From the NCBI RefSeq assembly GCF_029227915.1, contig NC_079879.1, positions 17,546,001 to 17,610,000 of the forward strand: a stretch of 64,000 nucleotides of DNA, read 5' to 3'. The notes below the pieces were generated by a model that saw nothing but the letters and a program-made list of their open reading frames with translations, ran no database searches and had not been told where the DNA came from. The stretch comes from Hydractinia symbiolongicarpus (lineage: Eukaryota > Cnidaria > Hydrozoa > Anthoathecata > Hydractiniidae). Made by a program: the position numbers and the translations under genes. Of the stretch, positions 10,079-21,700 are shown in pieces. Each line of letters starts with the position of its first letter. Positions within the stretch are counted from its first letter, which is position 1.

Positions 10079-11336
10079 TTACACCATATCGATGCCGAAC
10101 ATCTCTTCTAAAAGTTCCCGCGTATCTCCATTAGGCAATGTGAAGTGGTCGCGAAAAAAGTTGTCGGTACCAAGAACATCTTCCTTGAAGCGACACCAGG
10201 CATGTACAGCATTAGCATCGTCGCATTCAGGTTGTCTCATGATCATATTAGGGTACCTCACTCCTAAAATGTTTATTCTCCTCGTGAGCTGTTTACGCTG
10301 GCATCGTATCATATAGTGATTATGTCTGCTAGTCTTTCCATGGTCGTGAGGATCGTTCTTATCGACTACACATAGTCACGGCTACCAAAGAGGTTTACAA
10401 TTTGCTCGTAGTGATCTTTCCCAAGCATTGCATGGGAATACAATTCGCTAGGCTCACCCTCGACAGTGATTGATATCTTTATAATCTTGGGTGTAGAGCA
10501 CCTTGTTCGCTCCGGAGGAAGCTTTAACCTTCGGTGGGTCTACAAAGAGCAGTAGAACACCCTTTAACAATTTTGCAGGTGTATCAAGTTGTAAATTATA
10601 ACTTGTTGCCTTTTTTTCAAAATGATCACCTCACTGCGCAATACTCTTTCGAAAGGCAGTGCTAAGCGACTGTACCGGGATACCATAGCACTTGTAAGTT
10701 CCTCATAATTAACCTTGTCGAAATCGAGAGATGTTGGTGATCTTGATAACCCACGCGTACGATGCACAATGGAGAACAAACTGCAATCTATCATGTAACC
10801 CAGGCTGGTAAAAGGGTAGGTCTCTAATAACCTCAAACATCTTCCCCAGGGATATACAGAAAGTACTGCCATAGGCTGCAGCGATTGCCTTCTCCTCAAG
10901 TGCTCCGACATAAGCGCTCGCCTTAACCAGTAGCGCTCTGACTGTACCATCATTTGGATTGATCCCCTCTAGGATCAAATTATTTTCGCGTTCGAATTTT
11001 GGTAACCAGAGATCTTCAGTGTAATGTGCAGGTTTTGCACCAAACTCTTCCCGATATTGCTGACTATGGTGCTTTTCGTATTGGTGCCAGTCAGCTCAAG
11101 ATCAAACAATAGCCTAAGGCTTTCTGGGAAAATTCATCATTCTATCCAATGTTTGGGACATCCACATATAGGTTCTCATTCTGATTGATTGTAGATGGCA
11201 CGTGGCTCATCTTTACACGCTGCTTTTTCCCTTTCATGGCAAAGAGCGTACTTGATTTTGCGTGAAGATCATTTTTATTCAGTGTAGAATAACGAGGAAC
11301 TTTCAGTAATTTTACTTCTTTTCGAAGTGCGTTCAT
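10079..11336 (-). pseudogene. Decayed gene resembling a double-jelly-roll capsid protein of a Polinton/adintovirus-like element
   Basis: Read on the - strand, the start at 11336 gives a SAP-like basic N-terminus (about 35 residues). Then several frames in turn carry pieces of one protein down to a C-terminal part at 10312-10079. At least four frame changes and several stops occur (near 11145, 11040, 10710 and 10560). The order of segments resembles, from memory, a capsid-type protein predicted in cnidarian virus-like elements. I state this with low certainty, and no intact protein is possible. Confidence 0.35.
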
Positions 11337-11371
11337 TTATTTCATATAGCTGTTATCAACTATATAAGCCT

Positions 11372-11752
11372 TTACATACTACAACATACTAAAACCCTCG
11401 TCATCATCATCATCCTCGGATTCACTAAGGTAGCAAGCGCCATACCTTTCAACCTCTTTATATTTACACTCTTCCAAATAAGTCTGAATGTAATATAGCT
11501 GGATCCTTGTCTATAGATGCGCCCTATTTTATTGATGGCCGTACATTCGTATGGTCCTCCTTGAGATGGTTCCCTTTGCTTATGAAAATTGATTCTAATC
11601 TTACCTTTCCACCCCCTCAGTTTAGGGTTAATATAACGATCTTTCTTTACACTTATGTTAGTGAAACCATGCCCCTCCAAATCCTCCACTTTTTTTAGTA
11701 TCTCGTCATATTTTTTCAACCACTCAGGGTAGTCACTAAGATCGAACGACAT
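11372..11752 (-). pseudogene. Small ORF of virus-like block, function unknown
   Basis: This ORF of 126 codons starts at 11752. The first two thirds form a basic/aromatic domain with a PxxxGGPYEC segment; the last third is a low-complexity methionine run caused by CAT repeats at 11402-11413, which may follow a frameshift. It is on the same strand as the neighbouring remnants and about 35 bp upstream of the capsid-like gene. Function not recognised. Confidence 0.35.
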
Positions 11753-12470
11753 AGTAAACGCTGAATTCTGACTATATTAAGAGACACCCTGAGAGTAGAT
11801 TTTTTTTAGGGGTTTTTATCAGTATCGTCTCGGTCACAATATCCAATCACAAACCTTTCATCTTTGTTTGCAGGAATAGAATCACTCAGCACAAGGTTTT
11901 CAATTTCCACATCTTTGATATTTAGTGGTGTGTATAAAATTCTTTTGATTTAACATTTTTGTCTTTAAATTTCAACATGCTATTTTATTTATATGAAAAA
12001 ATGTTATTAATAAATTTTTATTTTTTGGTCAAACATGTACAAATACCTCCGTTATATAAAGTGTATTCCTGATAACAACGCCAACATAACATTTTACCTT
12101 TTACCAAAGTTTTCTTCCGCATTTACACCTATCATATTCATCAAGTATACATTCACAATCATTGCATTGTTCTTTCATCATTTATCTTATGCTTCGCTAG
12201 AAACATAAAATCCTGTACAGTATTATTGCTCTTCTGAATCACAAACCCTATCCTCCAGGTTTTTAATCAATCTATCATTCTCCTTTTCTTTTTCACTTTC
12301 TTTCGCGAGAGCTATGGCCATAAGTGGCAGAGAGATACCGGCCATTAATATCATGACTACTGCATTTTCGAACATTTCGAATGTTGATTGCTGAAAAAAG
12401 TGGGGGGCTGAAGCTCCCCCAGCCCCCCTAGTGGCGCCGCCCCTGATTTCACAAGAAATATAAGATTTAC
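11753..12470. other. Spacer in virus-like block
   Basis: No intact ORF with recognisable content. Short - strand cysteine-containing stretches near 12100-12160 could be the end of a zinc-binding protein but are too broken to call. The frame at 12223-12627 mostly reads out of frame with the repeat gene at its upper end. Confidence 0.3.
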
Positions 12471-12474
12471 TCAC

Positions 12475-13479
12475 ATAATTTTGAAATCTGTTGCTTTTCA
12501 TCCTCCGGCATACACCAATCCCAATATCGATATGGATGTCATGGTAAAGGAAGCAGCTCGATCTTAATTCTAGCCTTCTCCACTTTCCGCTGACTATACG
12601 TAGTATTAATCCACGGCTTGAGATCATTTATATCTTCAATTCCTTTCAAAATTTGAGATGTAATGAACCAGTCCGGAAAATACTTGATCATATGGGGATC
12701 ACCCATAACGACATTATTGCTCATCTCTTGGGCTTTGAAGCAATCTGGAACATACCTGATCATCCAGAATTCTTCTTCAATTGCTCTAGCACACATGTCC
12801 TGAGTCTTGAGATGATCCGGAATATACTCGATCATATAGGGGTCATCTTCAACTGCTTTGGTACACATCATCTCACGTGTTTTTTGATGATCTGGAACAA
12901 ATCTGATCATATAGGGATCCTCCATAGCGGAATTATTACACATCTCTTGGGTTTTGAAACAATCCGGGACATACGCAAGCATATAGGGGTCACCTTCAAA
13001 TACTTTTGTACACATTTCCTGAGTCTTGAGATGTTCTGGGACACGCCTTACCATCCAATGGTCCCCTTCAACAGCTCTGATGCACATGTCCTGAGCCTTG
13101 AAATGCTCCGGAACATACTCAATCACATAGAGAGCCCCTTCAACAACGCTGCTACACATTTTCTGGGTCTTGAATCGATCCGGAAAAGGCTTGACCATAT
13201 AGGGATCCCCTTCAGCAGCAATGCTACACATTTCCTGGGTCTTGAAATGTTCTGGAACATACTTAATCATATAGGGAGCCCCTTCAACAGCACTATTACA
13301 CATTTCCTGGGTGTTGAAATGTTCTGGAACACCCGCGAGCCGGGTTTCCTCTCAACTGCTTTGTTACACATTTCCTGGTTCTTGAACTTATCTAATATAA
13401 ACAGAAATACATATGGATTCTCTTCAATAACTCTGACGAACCTAGCCTCCTCCAGTCGATCGCCAATAGCATCGCGCAA
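12475..13479 (-). pseudogene. Tandem-repeat protein with 24-residue units (DUF4116-like)
   Basis: ORF 13303-12539 (254 residues) holds nine units of 24 residues with the consensus MCxxAVExxPxMIxYVPxxxKTQE, a 72-bp DNA period. Two further units sit upstream in ORF 13479-13267, separated by a frameshift near 13330. After the units comes an acidic/basic tail; the natural C-terminus continues past a TAG near 12540 with a W/C-containing end. Such MC..AV..P..L..VP...KTQEMC repeats are known to me from DUF4116-type proteins of large DNA viruses and related mobile elements. One nonsense and one frameshift make it a pseudogene. Confidence 0.55.
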
Positions 13480-13739
13480 TTCTGAGATATTTAATTATTT
13501 ATACAATTTTATTTATTAATATTTTTTTGAATAATGGGGATTTCCCCTACTCAACTCGAGCATGATGCCGTTGGATTTGTCGGATGCCGTCGGGTATTTT
13601 TACACAGACAGTTTTTGACCCACTGGTTAGGGTAACTTTTTTCTTGAGGGGGATAAAAAGGAGCGTTTTTTAACGAACACTTGTAGCATTTTAGCCCCAA
13701 AATGACAGTAAAACGACACTTAATACTAGCTACAGCACA

Positions 13740-14570
13740 TTTACACGCAATCATAAATGGAAGCTCTATTCGCTAACGCAAAGTCATTGAGATTTACGTC
13801 CCTATCTAGCGTCGATCTTGAACCTCGAACACATCAAATTGTGAATCATATCAATGAGAAACAGATCTTTGTTTGTATGACATTCGTTGCTAGAGATACC
13901 AGAATGGACCGTTTTCCGCAATCATATCGACTAAGCGTTTAAAGAAGGCTTTGCACTCATCGTTCATAGCACCATTTGTCGCGAATAAAAGAGATGTGAT
14001 GGAACAATTCTCCGCTTGAAGTACGCGCTCGTTATACTGCTTCTTCTTTTTTCGTTTCGTTTTTCTGGAAGGTTCTGCTTATTTCCATATCCCTGTACCT
14101 CTGAGAGTAGGCATTGAATAACCTTATGTCTTAAATTCATTTCCGTCGTTTGCCATGCGTTGTTGGAACCTCTCGCCATTGATTTCAAAAAGGCTCGGAT
14201 CTACTCTATACATACTTCCTCGAGAAGGTCTGCAGACAATGCACGGCTTAAATCGAACCGAGCACCAGATATGCAGTTGGAGGGCAATCGTTACAGTTGC
14301 CAGTTGTATCGAATCTTGATTGCATCCCAGAACTGTTGCTTTGTCAAATCGTACCCTCATTCTACAAGTGAAAACGTTGTCAACCCATTTGAGACTCCCG
14401 TTCGCATATTAGATTCATTGATTCTTTTACCTCGTCTATTATCTCAGCTCGCAATGCTTTAAATTTGTTGATAGCGTCTGCGTCGTTCTGATTGAATTTG
14501 TTGTTTGGACTTGTCACTTTCCTCATTGTTCACCATGAGAATTTGATTTCCCGTACTCATTCGTTGCATT
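13740..14570 (-). pseudogene. Decayed retroelement-associated ORF (C-terminal domain)
   Basis: Read from 14570 downward across frames, segments match a cnidarian ORF family often linked to reverse transcriptases: QFWDAIKIRYNWQL (about 14330), GARFDL, GERFQQRMAN (about 14175-14145) and a late REC-KAF-like stretch. An internal deletion and at least four frame changes are visible. The family assignment is from memory; the transposon class is uncertain. Confidence 0.4.
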
Positions 14571-14619
14571 TTTACAAAAAACATCAATTCCCAATCCACT
14601 AAGCCTCGGAGGTAGTGCT

Positions 14620-15006
14620 AAAAAACCTTTAAACCCCAATATCTCTGCAACCGTTTGTCAAAAGTACATGATCCTATACATTTTCTTGATCAGAGTTTCA
14701 AGAGCTATAACATGAAGGCAATGGGTATACAAATTTCAAAAAAATAATTTTCTGTACTTTTATTAGGGACTTTGCTGACGTCAGCAATATTTTTAAACCC
14801 GTAAATCTCATTAACCATTCATCAAAAGCACGTGATTACATACATTTTCTTGATCAGCGCTTTAAGGTCTACACAATAAAGGCAACGTAAAAACAAGGTT
14901 CTAATTTTTTTGTGGATGGTTTGATGACGTCATCAAAATTCATATGACGCTTATTTTTCAATTTTATCCTGCTTCAGTGGATTTTTCCACGGGCTTTATC
15001 GACTAG
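14620..15006 (+). mobile_element. Helitron-like element, copy C (5'-truncated)
   Basis: This copy aligns with the 3' half of the element at 15115-16056, starting at CTTTAAACCCCAATATCTCTGC. It contains the GCTGACGTCAGCA and GATGACGTCATCA blocks and ends with the hairpin GTGGA-TTTT-TCCAC (about 14977-14990), then CTAG at 15003-15006. The 5' half is missing; the break abuts the retroelement remnant. Confidence 0.65.
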
Positions 15007-15114
15007 TCTCTATTTTAATAGCCGTATTTTGTCTGTGTGTTCAAAAGGGTTACCGCGTCCTGTTACAGAAACACGAATTGTGATACATAGGATTTTTCCA
15101 CGGGTTAACGACTA
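15007..15114 (+). mobile_element. Miniature Helitron-like element, copy D (about 108 bp)
   Basis: It starts TCTCTATTTTAATAGCCG directly after the CTAG of copy C. It has a GTCTGTGTG segment, and ends in GGATTTTTCC plus ACGACTA just before the TC of copy E. The final G of CTAG is absent. It consists of little more than the two ends, and resembles the tandem units at 3430-3965. Confidence 0.55.
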
Positions 15115-16056
15115 TCTATATAATAATACGCCAGTTCCGTGTGTCTGTAACAGGCAAAGTGGATATGTTCATTTTTCTTTGATTTTACCAAAACTTTTCT
15201 CTGAAGTAACGGAAAAATGTATGTCTAATATGTTAAATTTTACCCTAACCCTAACCCTAACTCTAACCCTAACCCTAACCCTAACCCTAACCCTAACCCT
15301 AACCCTAACCCTAACCCTAACCCTAACCCTAACCCTAACCCTAACCCTAACCCTAACCCTAACCCTAACCCTAGCCCTAGCCCTAACCCTAACCCTAACC
15401 CTAACCCTAACCCTAACCCTATCCCTAATACACAAGCATGTTAATTCTGACTTTACAGCGCGACGTCAAAAACACCACCTTAACGTCAATATCCTATATT
15501 AAATTAATAAAGCCATTACAGTGCACCCAAAACTTTGAGGCCAAATAAGGAAACGAGGTGGTGACGTCAATGCTTTTTCACCGCGTGGGTAACTAGGGAC
15601 CACCTGGAACCAATTTGGGTAAGTTTCCTAAACCTGGGTCCCTAAATCTGTTTCGGAATGGGTGGGTTGATGACGTCATCAAAAAACCTTCAAACCCTAA
15701 TATCTCTGCAACCGTTTATCAAAAGTATATGATCCTATTCATTTTCTTGATCAGTGTTTCAAGATCTGTACCATGAAGTCAACAGGTATACAAATTTCTA
15801 AAAAAAATTTTTAATGTTTTGACAGGTTTTGCTGTCGTCAGGAAAATTTTTATTTCCTGATATATCCTTAGGCGTTCGTCGAGAACATATGTTCCTGTAC
15901 ATTGTTTTGACTAGAGTTTCAACCTCTACACATTACAGACAAAGAATAAACAAATTTCGCGAATTTTTTATCTCCACGTCAGCAAAACATTTAAAACAAC
16001 TTTCTTTTTATTGACCTTTTGCCTAAGTGGATTTCTCCACGGGCTTAATCGACTAG
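15115..16056 (+). mobile_element. Helitron-like element, copy E (complete, 942 bp, carrying telomere-like DNA)
   Basis: The 5' end is TCTATATAATAATACGCCAG after a host A. The 3' hairpin GTGGA-TTTC-TCCAC lies at about 16027-16040, and CTAG is at 16053-16056 followed by T. It is colinear with copies B and F except for the CCCTAA array between the 5' segment and the GACGTCA region. The ORF at 15029-15502 and its complement are translations of this repeat, not genes. Confidence 0.72.
15243..15429. repeat. Interstitial telomere-like (CCCTAA)n array, about 31 units
   Basis: This is nearly perfect CCCTAA, the complement of TTAGGG, with few variants: one CTCTAA near 15260, two CCCTAG near 15371-15382 and a CCCTAT at the right end. 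The array replaces or interrupts the point where other copies of the Helitron read straight from the ATGTTAAATTTT block to the TGACGTTA block. Confidence 0.95.
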
Positions 16057-17733
16057 TACATATATAATAAAGCGCAAGACTATTGCGCTTTCCGATTTCC
16101 CGAAAAATTCCGGTTTTATACCTAACACGGAACGGAGAATATGTCGGAATTAATTGTCTCGTTGTGTTCCACCCAAAGTAGGGCAGCTGCCCAAAGTCGG
16201 GCATTTTTTAATCATAACCCAAGAAGGGTGAAACTGTGCAAAGTGAAACACGTTCTTTTATCAGTTAAAAAACTGCATACTTGCGTCTTAAGTAAAACTT
16301 TATTAAACTACTTTAAGCTTTACTATTTGTAACGTAAGATGCCTGAACTTAATTTAATGAAAAAATCACTCTTATGAACACATATTTAACCAAAATTTAA
16401 ACTTTTAATCGACTTCAGTCAAGAATAACAACCACCCAAAATAGGGCATTATATTATTGACGATGTTTAACCTTCTTTGGGGAGGAATCAAAACTACTAG
16501 TTTTTAAATTGTCCAGGTAAGTAGATACAGATACTAAATAGCCAGGATTTTTCGGTGCTTTTGAGTGGTTTCTTCAAAAAAATAATGCAAAACTATTATG
16601 CTCAAAGTAAGTCAAGACTTGGAAAATGTGCATCTTTAATTGGCTCTAAAGCATTGCGTATAAAGGTTACTAGTTTCACAAGAGGTTGTCCTCATTTTAG
16701 TTGTAGGCTGGGGCTATTGTTTAAAATAAGTTTTTTTTCTTAAAATTATCTTTCAACGTATTATTTTCCTGATCGTGGTGATAAAAAACGCCTCTTTGAC
16801 TGGGGCTACTTTGGTTTAATTAAACAAAGCTGACCAAAAAGCATCTTTTTGCACTACAGTAGTTTTCTTATACATATGGTAAAAAAAATTATCTTTATTT
16901 CATTGTAACCCTTGCAGTGACCCTTTTAAAAATCGGAAATTTCTTTTTTACATAATTAGTTTACGAAAGGTTTATTTCAGATTATATATCCATATTTTTT
17001 CTGTTATAACACACTTGTCACGATTTTATGGCTAAAATACTATTATCTTTCCCCAAAAATATTCAGCCTCAACAATTCCTATTTAAATAAAATTCATGAA
17101 TAATTAATTAGTTCTGTCGAATATAGTTTAAATCTACGCGCTTGAAAAATTGTACAGAAAGAAATGACGTAATTATTAAAGAGAAACGTTAAAAACAACA
17201 AAGATGGCGCATTATGTATAAATTTAAGACGACCTTCATTATGCTACACTGCACGAGCTTTAACTTTCGATAGCATTTTCGTTTTACTTTAAAATTTTCA
17301 GACATGCTTGGTGAATCATGCAGCCATGATACAGTGTGCGAAAATCTTTTTATTCGGAATATTTTTCTTTTAACAGCGTTCGATGCAGATTGCTAACAAA
17401 GAATCTTTTGAAAAAAACAAATGACTATTGTTAAAAAAATAAGAATGAACAAAAACAATCCGCACACCATTTTAAAAGGGTTAACCCAAGGTTTATTTAA
17501 AAACAGAAGCTGATGAAAAATAACGAGATTGTAAAAAGTTGGAGCTCGTAGAAGCCGATATTTTTCTTGTTTATGATACATTTTTAAATAGAAGTTTCTG
17601 CTGACTCAACAATTTTAGTGTTAAGTTAAAATCATTTTATTATGTATCAAGGACTTTGTTTTTAGGAAATGGTAAAAAAATGGTATAAATAAAACAATGA
17701 GTAAATAATTAAGCTATTTGGACAGCTAAAAAA
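16057..17733. other. Intergenic DNA with a perfect hairpin
   Basis: AT-rich, no gene recognised. A perfect 9-bp inverted repeat, AAAGCGCAA-GACTA-TTGCGCTTT, lies at 16069-16091 just outside copy E. ORFs at 16141-16332 and 16555-16743 show no family features or conserved splice context. Confidence 0.5.
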
Positions 17734-17935
17734 GGGGTACTGTTCTGCCCAGATTGCGAAAACGGCCCGTTTACAACCGGGACAGCCGGATTATGTACGC
17801 ATGGTCCGATTATGTTTTTTTAGCCCTAATTATGTCGTGGTGACCGGTTTATGAACGCTGATATAATGGCAGGCAGGCTGTGATTGGCATTTCCTTCCGA
17901 CTTTTGTAAATGAAACATTGACGAATGGACGTGGA
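17734..17935. mobile_element. Left end of a large transposon (subterminal repeats)
   Basis: It begins GGGGTACTGTTCTGCCC. The complement of GTACTGTTCTGCCC occurs at 51965-51978, bordered by GG on the outside at both places. Inside are repeats of the type (C)CGGATTATGTACGC, GTCCGATTATG and CCCTAATTATGT, which share GATTATGT with the tandem units at the right end (51400-51960). No matching target-site duplication was seen, so pairing of the two ends is tentative. Confidence 0.45.
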
Positions 17936-18125
17936 TATTCTGCCGGTACCGGCAGAATAAGTAGGGGTGTTTATTCTGCCGGCAGTAACCAACTACCGGC
18001 AGAATAAAGAGAGATAGTCTGCTGGCAGTAACTACCGGCAGAATAAAGGGGGCTATTAATTCTGCCGGCAGTAATCAACTACCGGCAGAATAAAGAGAGA
18101 TATTAGTCTGCCGGCAGTAATAACG
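17936..18125. repeat. Cluster of palindromic TTCTGCCGG / CCGGCAGAA units
   Basis: A perfect palindrome (ATTCTGCCGGT and its complement, 17937-17958) is followed by three further pairs in which TTCTGCCGGCAGTAA faces ACTACCGGCAGAATAA, spaced by about 45 bp with AGAGAGATA linkers. The same motif marks 24449-24465 and 46690-46708. Such clusters are typical of transposon ends where transposase binds. Confidence 0.75.
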
Positions 18126-18434
18126 GAAATCACGATAAATACACCAAAAAGGTATTATTTTGCAAAAAGTAAATATAGTACATAATCGTGGCAAAAATAC
18201 AAAAAAACTCAAAGCAAACAAAACTCCGGTTTTATTCCACGACATGACGGAGACAAAAAAAACGTGTAAAGTGTACCAAACACTACTAAAAACTGTACTA
18301 TTAAAATTGCAGTATATAAAGATAAAGATCTTCATATACCAAACTTTCTGAATTTTTACAAAATGAAAGTTCTTGAACCAACACAAGTAAGTTAATTAGA
18401 ACAAAAATAAAAATACATCAGTCGTGTTACCGGT

Positions 18435-18799
18435 TCATGACTTATACGCATTGACGAGTCGCATAACAATATGTTCTAATCTAGCACAGGTAATTTTACC
18501 AATGTCAAAGCTCTCCTTATAACCGTGATGGACAAAATGTAAAATTTTTTCCTTTGGTTCAGTTTCATCATTGGCATATAACTTATACTCCTTTTCGAAT
18601 TTCGGAAATGTGTTGAATAATTCTTCCAGCGCGTGGGCGTACTTTTTCCCTTCGTACTTACAAATCGCAAGTAATTTATTGTTATCAGGATCACTTGACT
18701 CTTGCACAATATCCATCAAACTTCCGTCATGTGCCATTTTTCTTAACAGCAGCCGCCAATGACAAAACCACCTTTCTAGTTCTTTTTTTTCACGTTGTT
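18435..18799 (-). CDS. C-terminal exon of the MULE gene
   Basis: After a CTTAG acceptor this 365-nt exon reads QREKKELERWFCHWRLLLRK and then about 100 residues to the stop at 18435. It is charged and helical with no known motif. Its final part (ILHFVHHGYKESFDIGKITCARLEHI) is weakly similar in layout to the end of the ORF at 47534-47247. Confidence 0.55.
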
Positions 18800-21700
18800 C
18801 TAAGAAGCAGAAGTGACTAATAATAAAAAATTAAAGCGAGTTAAGTGGCAAAAAAATATGATGCCGGCTATATACCTTCTTCAATTGCTTTTTCCATCTC
18901 CTCTTTTCCTAATGGAATATGGTAACATTATTTTGAGAATGTAATGACAAAATAATTATAGATTTCTGTATTATAAACTTTTGTAAAAAAACTTACGTTT
19001 TTTCAAAAATTTCTCACAACTAAAGCAAATATTTCCATCTGTGCTATTAAAACAAATGTCGTGGTATCTGACTAAGCACCTTGTACAAGAGCGTGGTTCG
19101 ACCAACTCTGCTTTACAATTTCCACACAAACTTTCTTTCCGTGATTCAACTGCATCTTTTATGTATTTGCACAGCTTACCATAAGTTTCTTTTAGGCAAA
19201 ATCTCCTAATTAGTTTTATATCGAATGATTCGTCACTTATGCAATTTGGAAGACCCTGTTCGACCATCCTTCGAAACGCATCTTCGTCTACACTTTCGTT
19301 TTCATTTATACAGTCGATAGCAAATTCGGGGCAAAACAAAACAGACAAAATCATTTTAGCCTTTCCTTCTTCGTTCATCTTGTTAAAGTCATAAGTTTGC
19401 AAATCACCTAAAATATAAAGCAGATGGAAATTTTTTGTGACATTCAAGTATAAAAAGAAAGAAACTGTTAATAAACGCAATAGATTAGACTAGTCGATGG
19501 CCCGTGGAAGAATCCACGGGTCCGCCCATCCTTTTTATACCACTTAAGCGCGTCTCGCTACTTACGGTACGGTACCATTTTGCGTGACAGACAGACGCAC
19601 ACGGGTATTATAATATAGATATTTACTTGAATTATGGTGTTCCTCAGATAGTGTGCCTGTATCTATTATCGAAGAAGCGCAAGATTTTTCTGAAACGCCA
19701 GCATCCTAAAAGATTTTGGTAGGTATTAAGAAGTTAGTTGCTTCAAAATTCATGAAAGGTAATAATTAAAAATAAAGAAACGACAAGGTGACATTTATGA
19801 CATATGACTCACAGGAATTGATTTTCTTAATCTGCATGCCACCAATTCGATTGCTGTTTAGTTTCGACAAAATCCAAGATATGTAATTGTGTGTGTACGT
19901 CATACTGCAAGTCAAGAGGTGATAAAACCATTTGCGTATTTGTATCATGTCACCAGGATAAAAATCGAATTCGGCGTCCTTGACTATGTATAAGAAGTAC
20001 ATTACCGCAAATATGCCACAATCCACTCCGTTTCTCTGCCTTGGTAACTTTCGCGAAAAAGAAAACTCAAATCTCTCTGATGTGATTATGCACCAGTGTG
20101 GTATGGATTCCGGTATTGGCGTTTCCAAATTGTTATTGAGAATATTATACCAAATGATGTGGTTTATAACATTGATATCTTGCTTGAATTTCGTGTCTGG
20201 AACATAACCATACATAGGGTCCAGATAAAGAATATTCTTTTGCACACAATCAATCAAAACCAAGGACCAGTGGTTGGAGTAAAAAGAAGCAGACACGATT
20301 AAATCGATATCTTCACAGTCACCAGGCAAAACTGCCTCAAGTGTTGAATCTCTTTTAACGCGTTCGAAAAAGGAAGAAGGCAAAATGAAAATATTTTTCT
20401 CTTGAAATACTGTTGATGATATCAGGATAAATAAGCCATCAATAACTTCCCCTAACACCATAGTTCGTGGACTAAGTGACTGTAAGTCGTCAAAGTACAA
20501 CTTAAATGGAGAGCTAGACGGGGTTAAAACCGTTTTTGACGACATTTGTTGTGTACAAACTGTTTCAAAAGCCATGGACCAAACATTGCGATTCGCCTCA
20601 ATAGAAATTGGAAGAGGTTTTGGTACATTGATATTGTTTCGAACAGGTACTAAGGAAAATATAAATACGAGAAGATTGGAATAAACATATTCTAATTCAT
20701 ATATAGTTAAATATTTTTAATGTCAAAACGTATTTGTAGAATTGACAAAAAAATTACCTGAATTCCCACATTTCCTAGTCAAACACGTCTTGCACACCCA
20801 GTTAACCATTTTTGGTTTTTGTTTTAAACCAATGCATGTCAGGTGGTACCAATTTAAACACACTTCGCACCCTATCACGTGACCGTCTGCTTCATTTTTG
20901 CATCGTGGGCATGTCCAGGTTCCCTTTTTGTCTTTGACAATCAAAAGTCTCTGTAGTTTGGCAAATGCGGTTGAAGTAAAGTACTTGTAAATCAATTGCG
21001 TATCCACATTTTCATCTAGAAGTGCCATAGAGAGTGAACATGCTTTCGGAAGATCATTTTCACAAACTGTAGTGCCGTTTTTGACAATTTCTTCACCTTT
21101 TTGTTCTCCGAAGATCCATGACATCATGCGACATTGCTGCTCCCGAACAGGTAGTAATTTGAAAGGAGTTGGACGTTTGTCAAGTGCCTTTTTCCTGCGT
21201 TTGTATGGTAAACCAATTACGTTAAAATCCACTCCCTTTGGGCGACCTCTTCTCTTAATTTTAACCGGTAGTTTGAGATCAAGATTCGACTCTAAATTTA
21301 AATTATTTAAAAAAAATCTACGTCCCACAGGCAGATGAATTCATTTAACACAAAAATAAATATAAAAATCCGAGAGGTATCAGGAAAGAACATCTGACAT
21401 ACTTTCTAATACACCAACGTCTTTTGATGCCATGTCATCCGCCTCCGCTAATTCCACTGTTTCAACTTCACTTGGAGGTTCATCACTTTCTTTTTGTTTT
21501 TCCGTTTGTTCATAATCTTGACCACATGTAGATGCCGCTGTTTCATTTTGATTAGAATAGTCATTGGGATATGCAACTTCAACGCCATCTTAAAGAATAA
21601 AAGGAAATTATTAATCCGTGCATTTTTCCAGCCTATGCAGTTTATCCTTTTGCGCCATATTTTAGAAAAATAAATATTAAAAATAATAAGAACCTCTTGT

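Noticed and set aside
12653-13519. 288-codon + strand ORF
   Set aside because: Complement of the 72-bp tandem-repeat gene on the - strand; kept open only because the period is a multiple of 3.
15243-15429. CRISPR-like array or chromosome end
   Set aside because: Six-base units without spacers rule out CRISPR; unique sequence on both sides and eukaryotic context make it interstitial, not a chromosome end.
15029-15502. 157-codon ORF rich in LTLTLT and its - strand RVRVRV complement
   Set aside because: Pure translation of the CCCTAA array within Helitron copy E.
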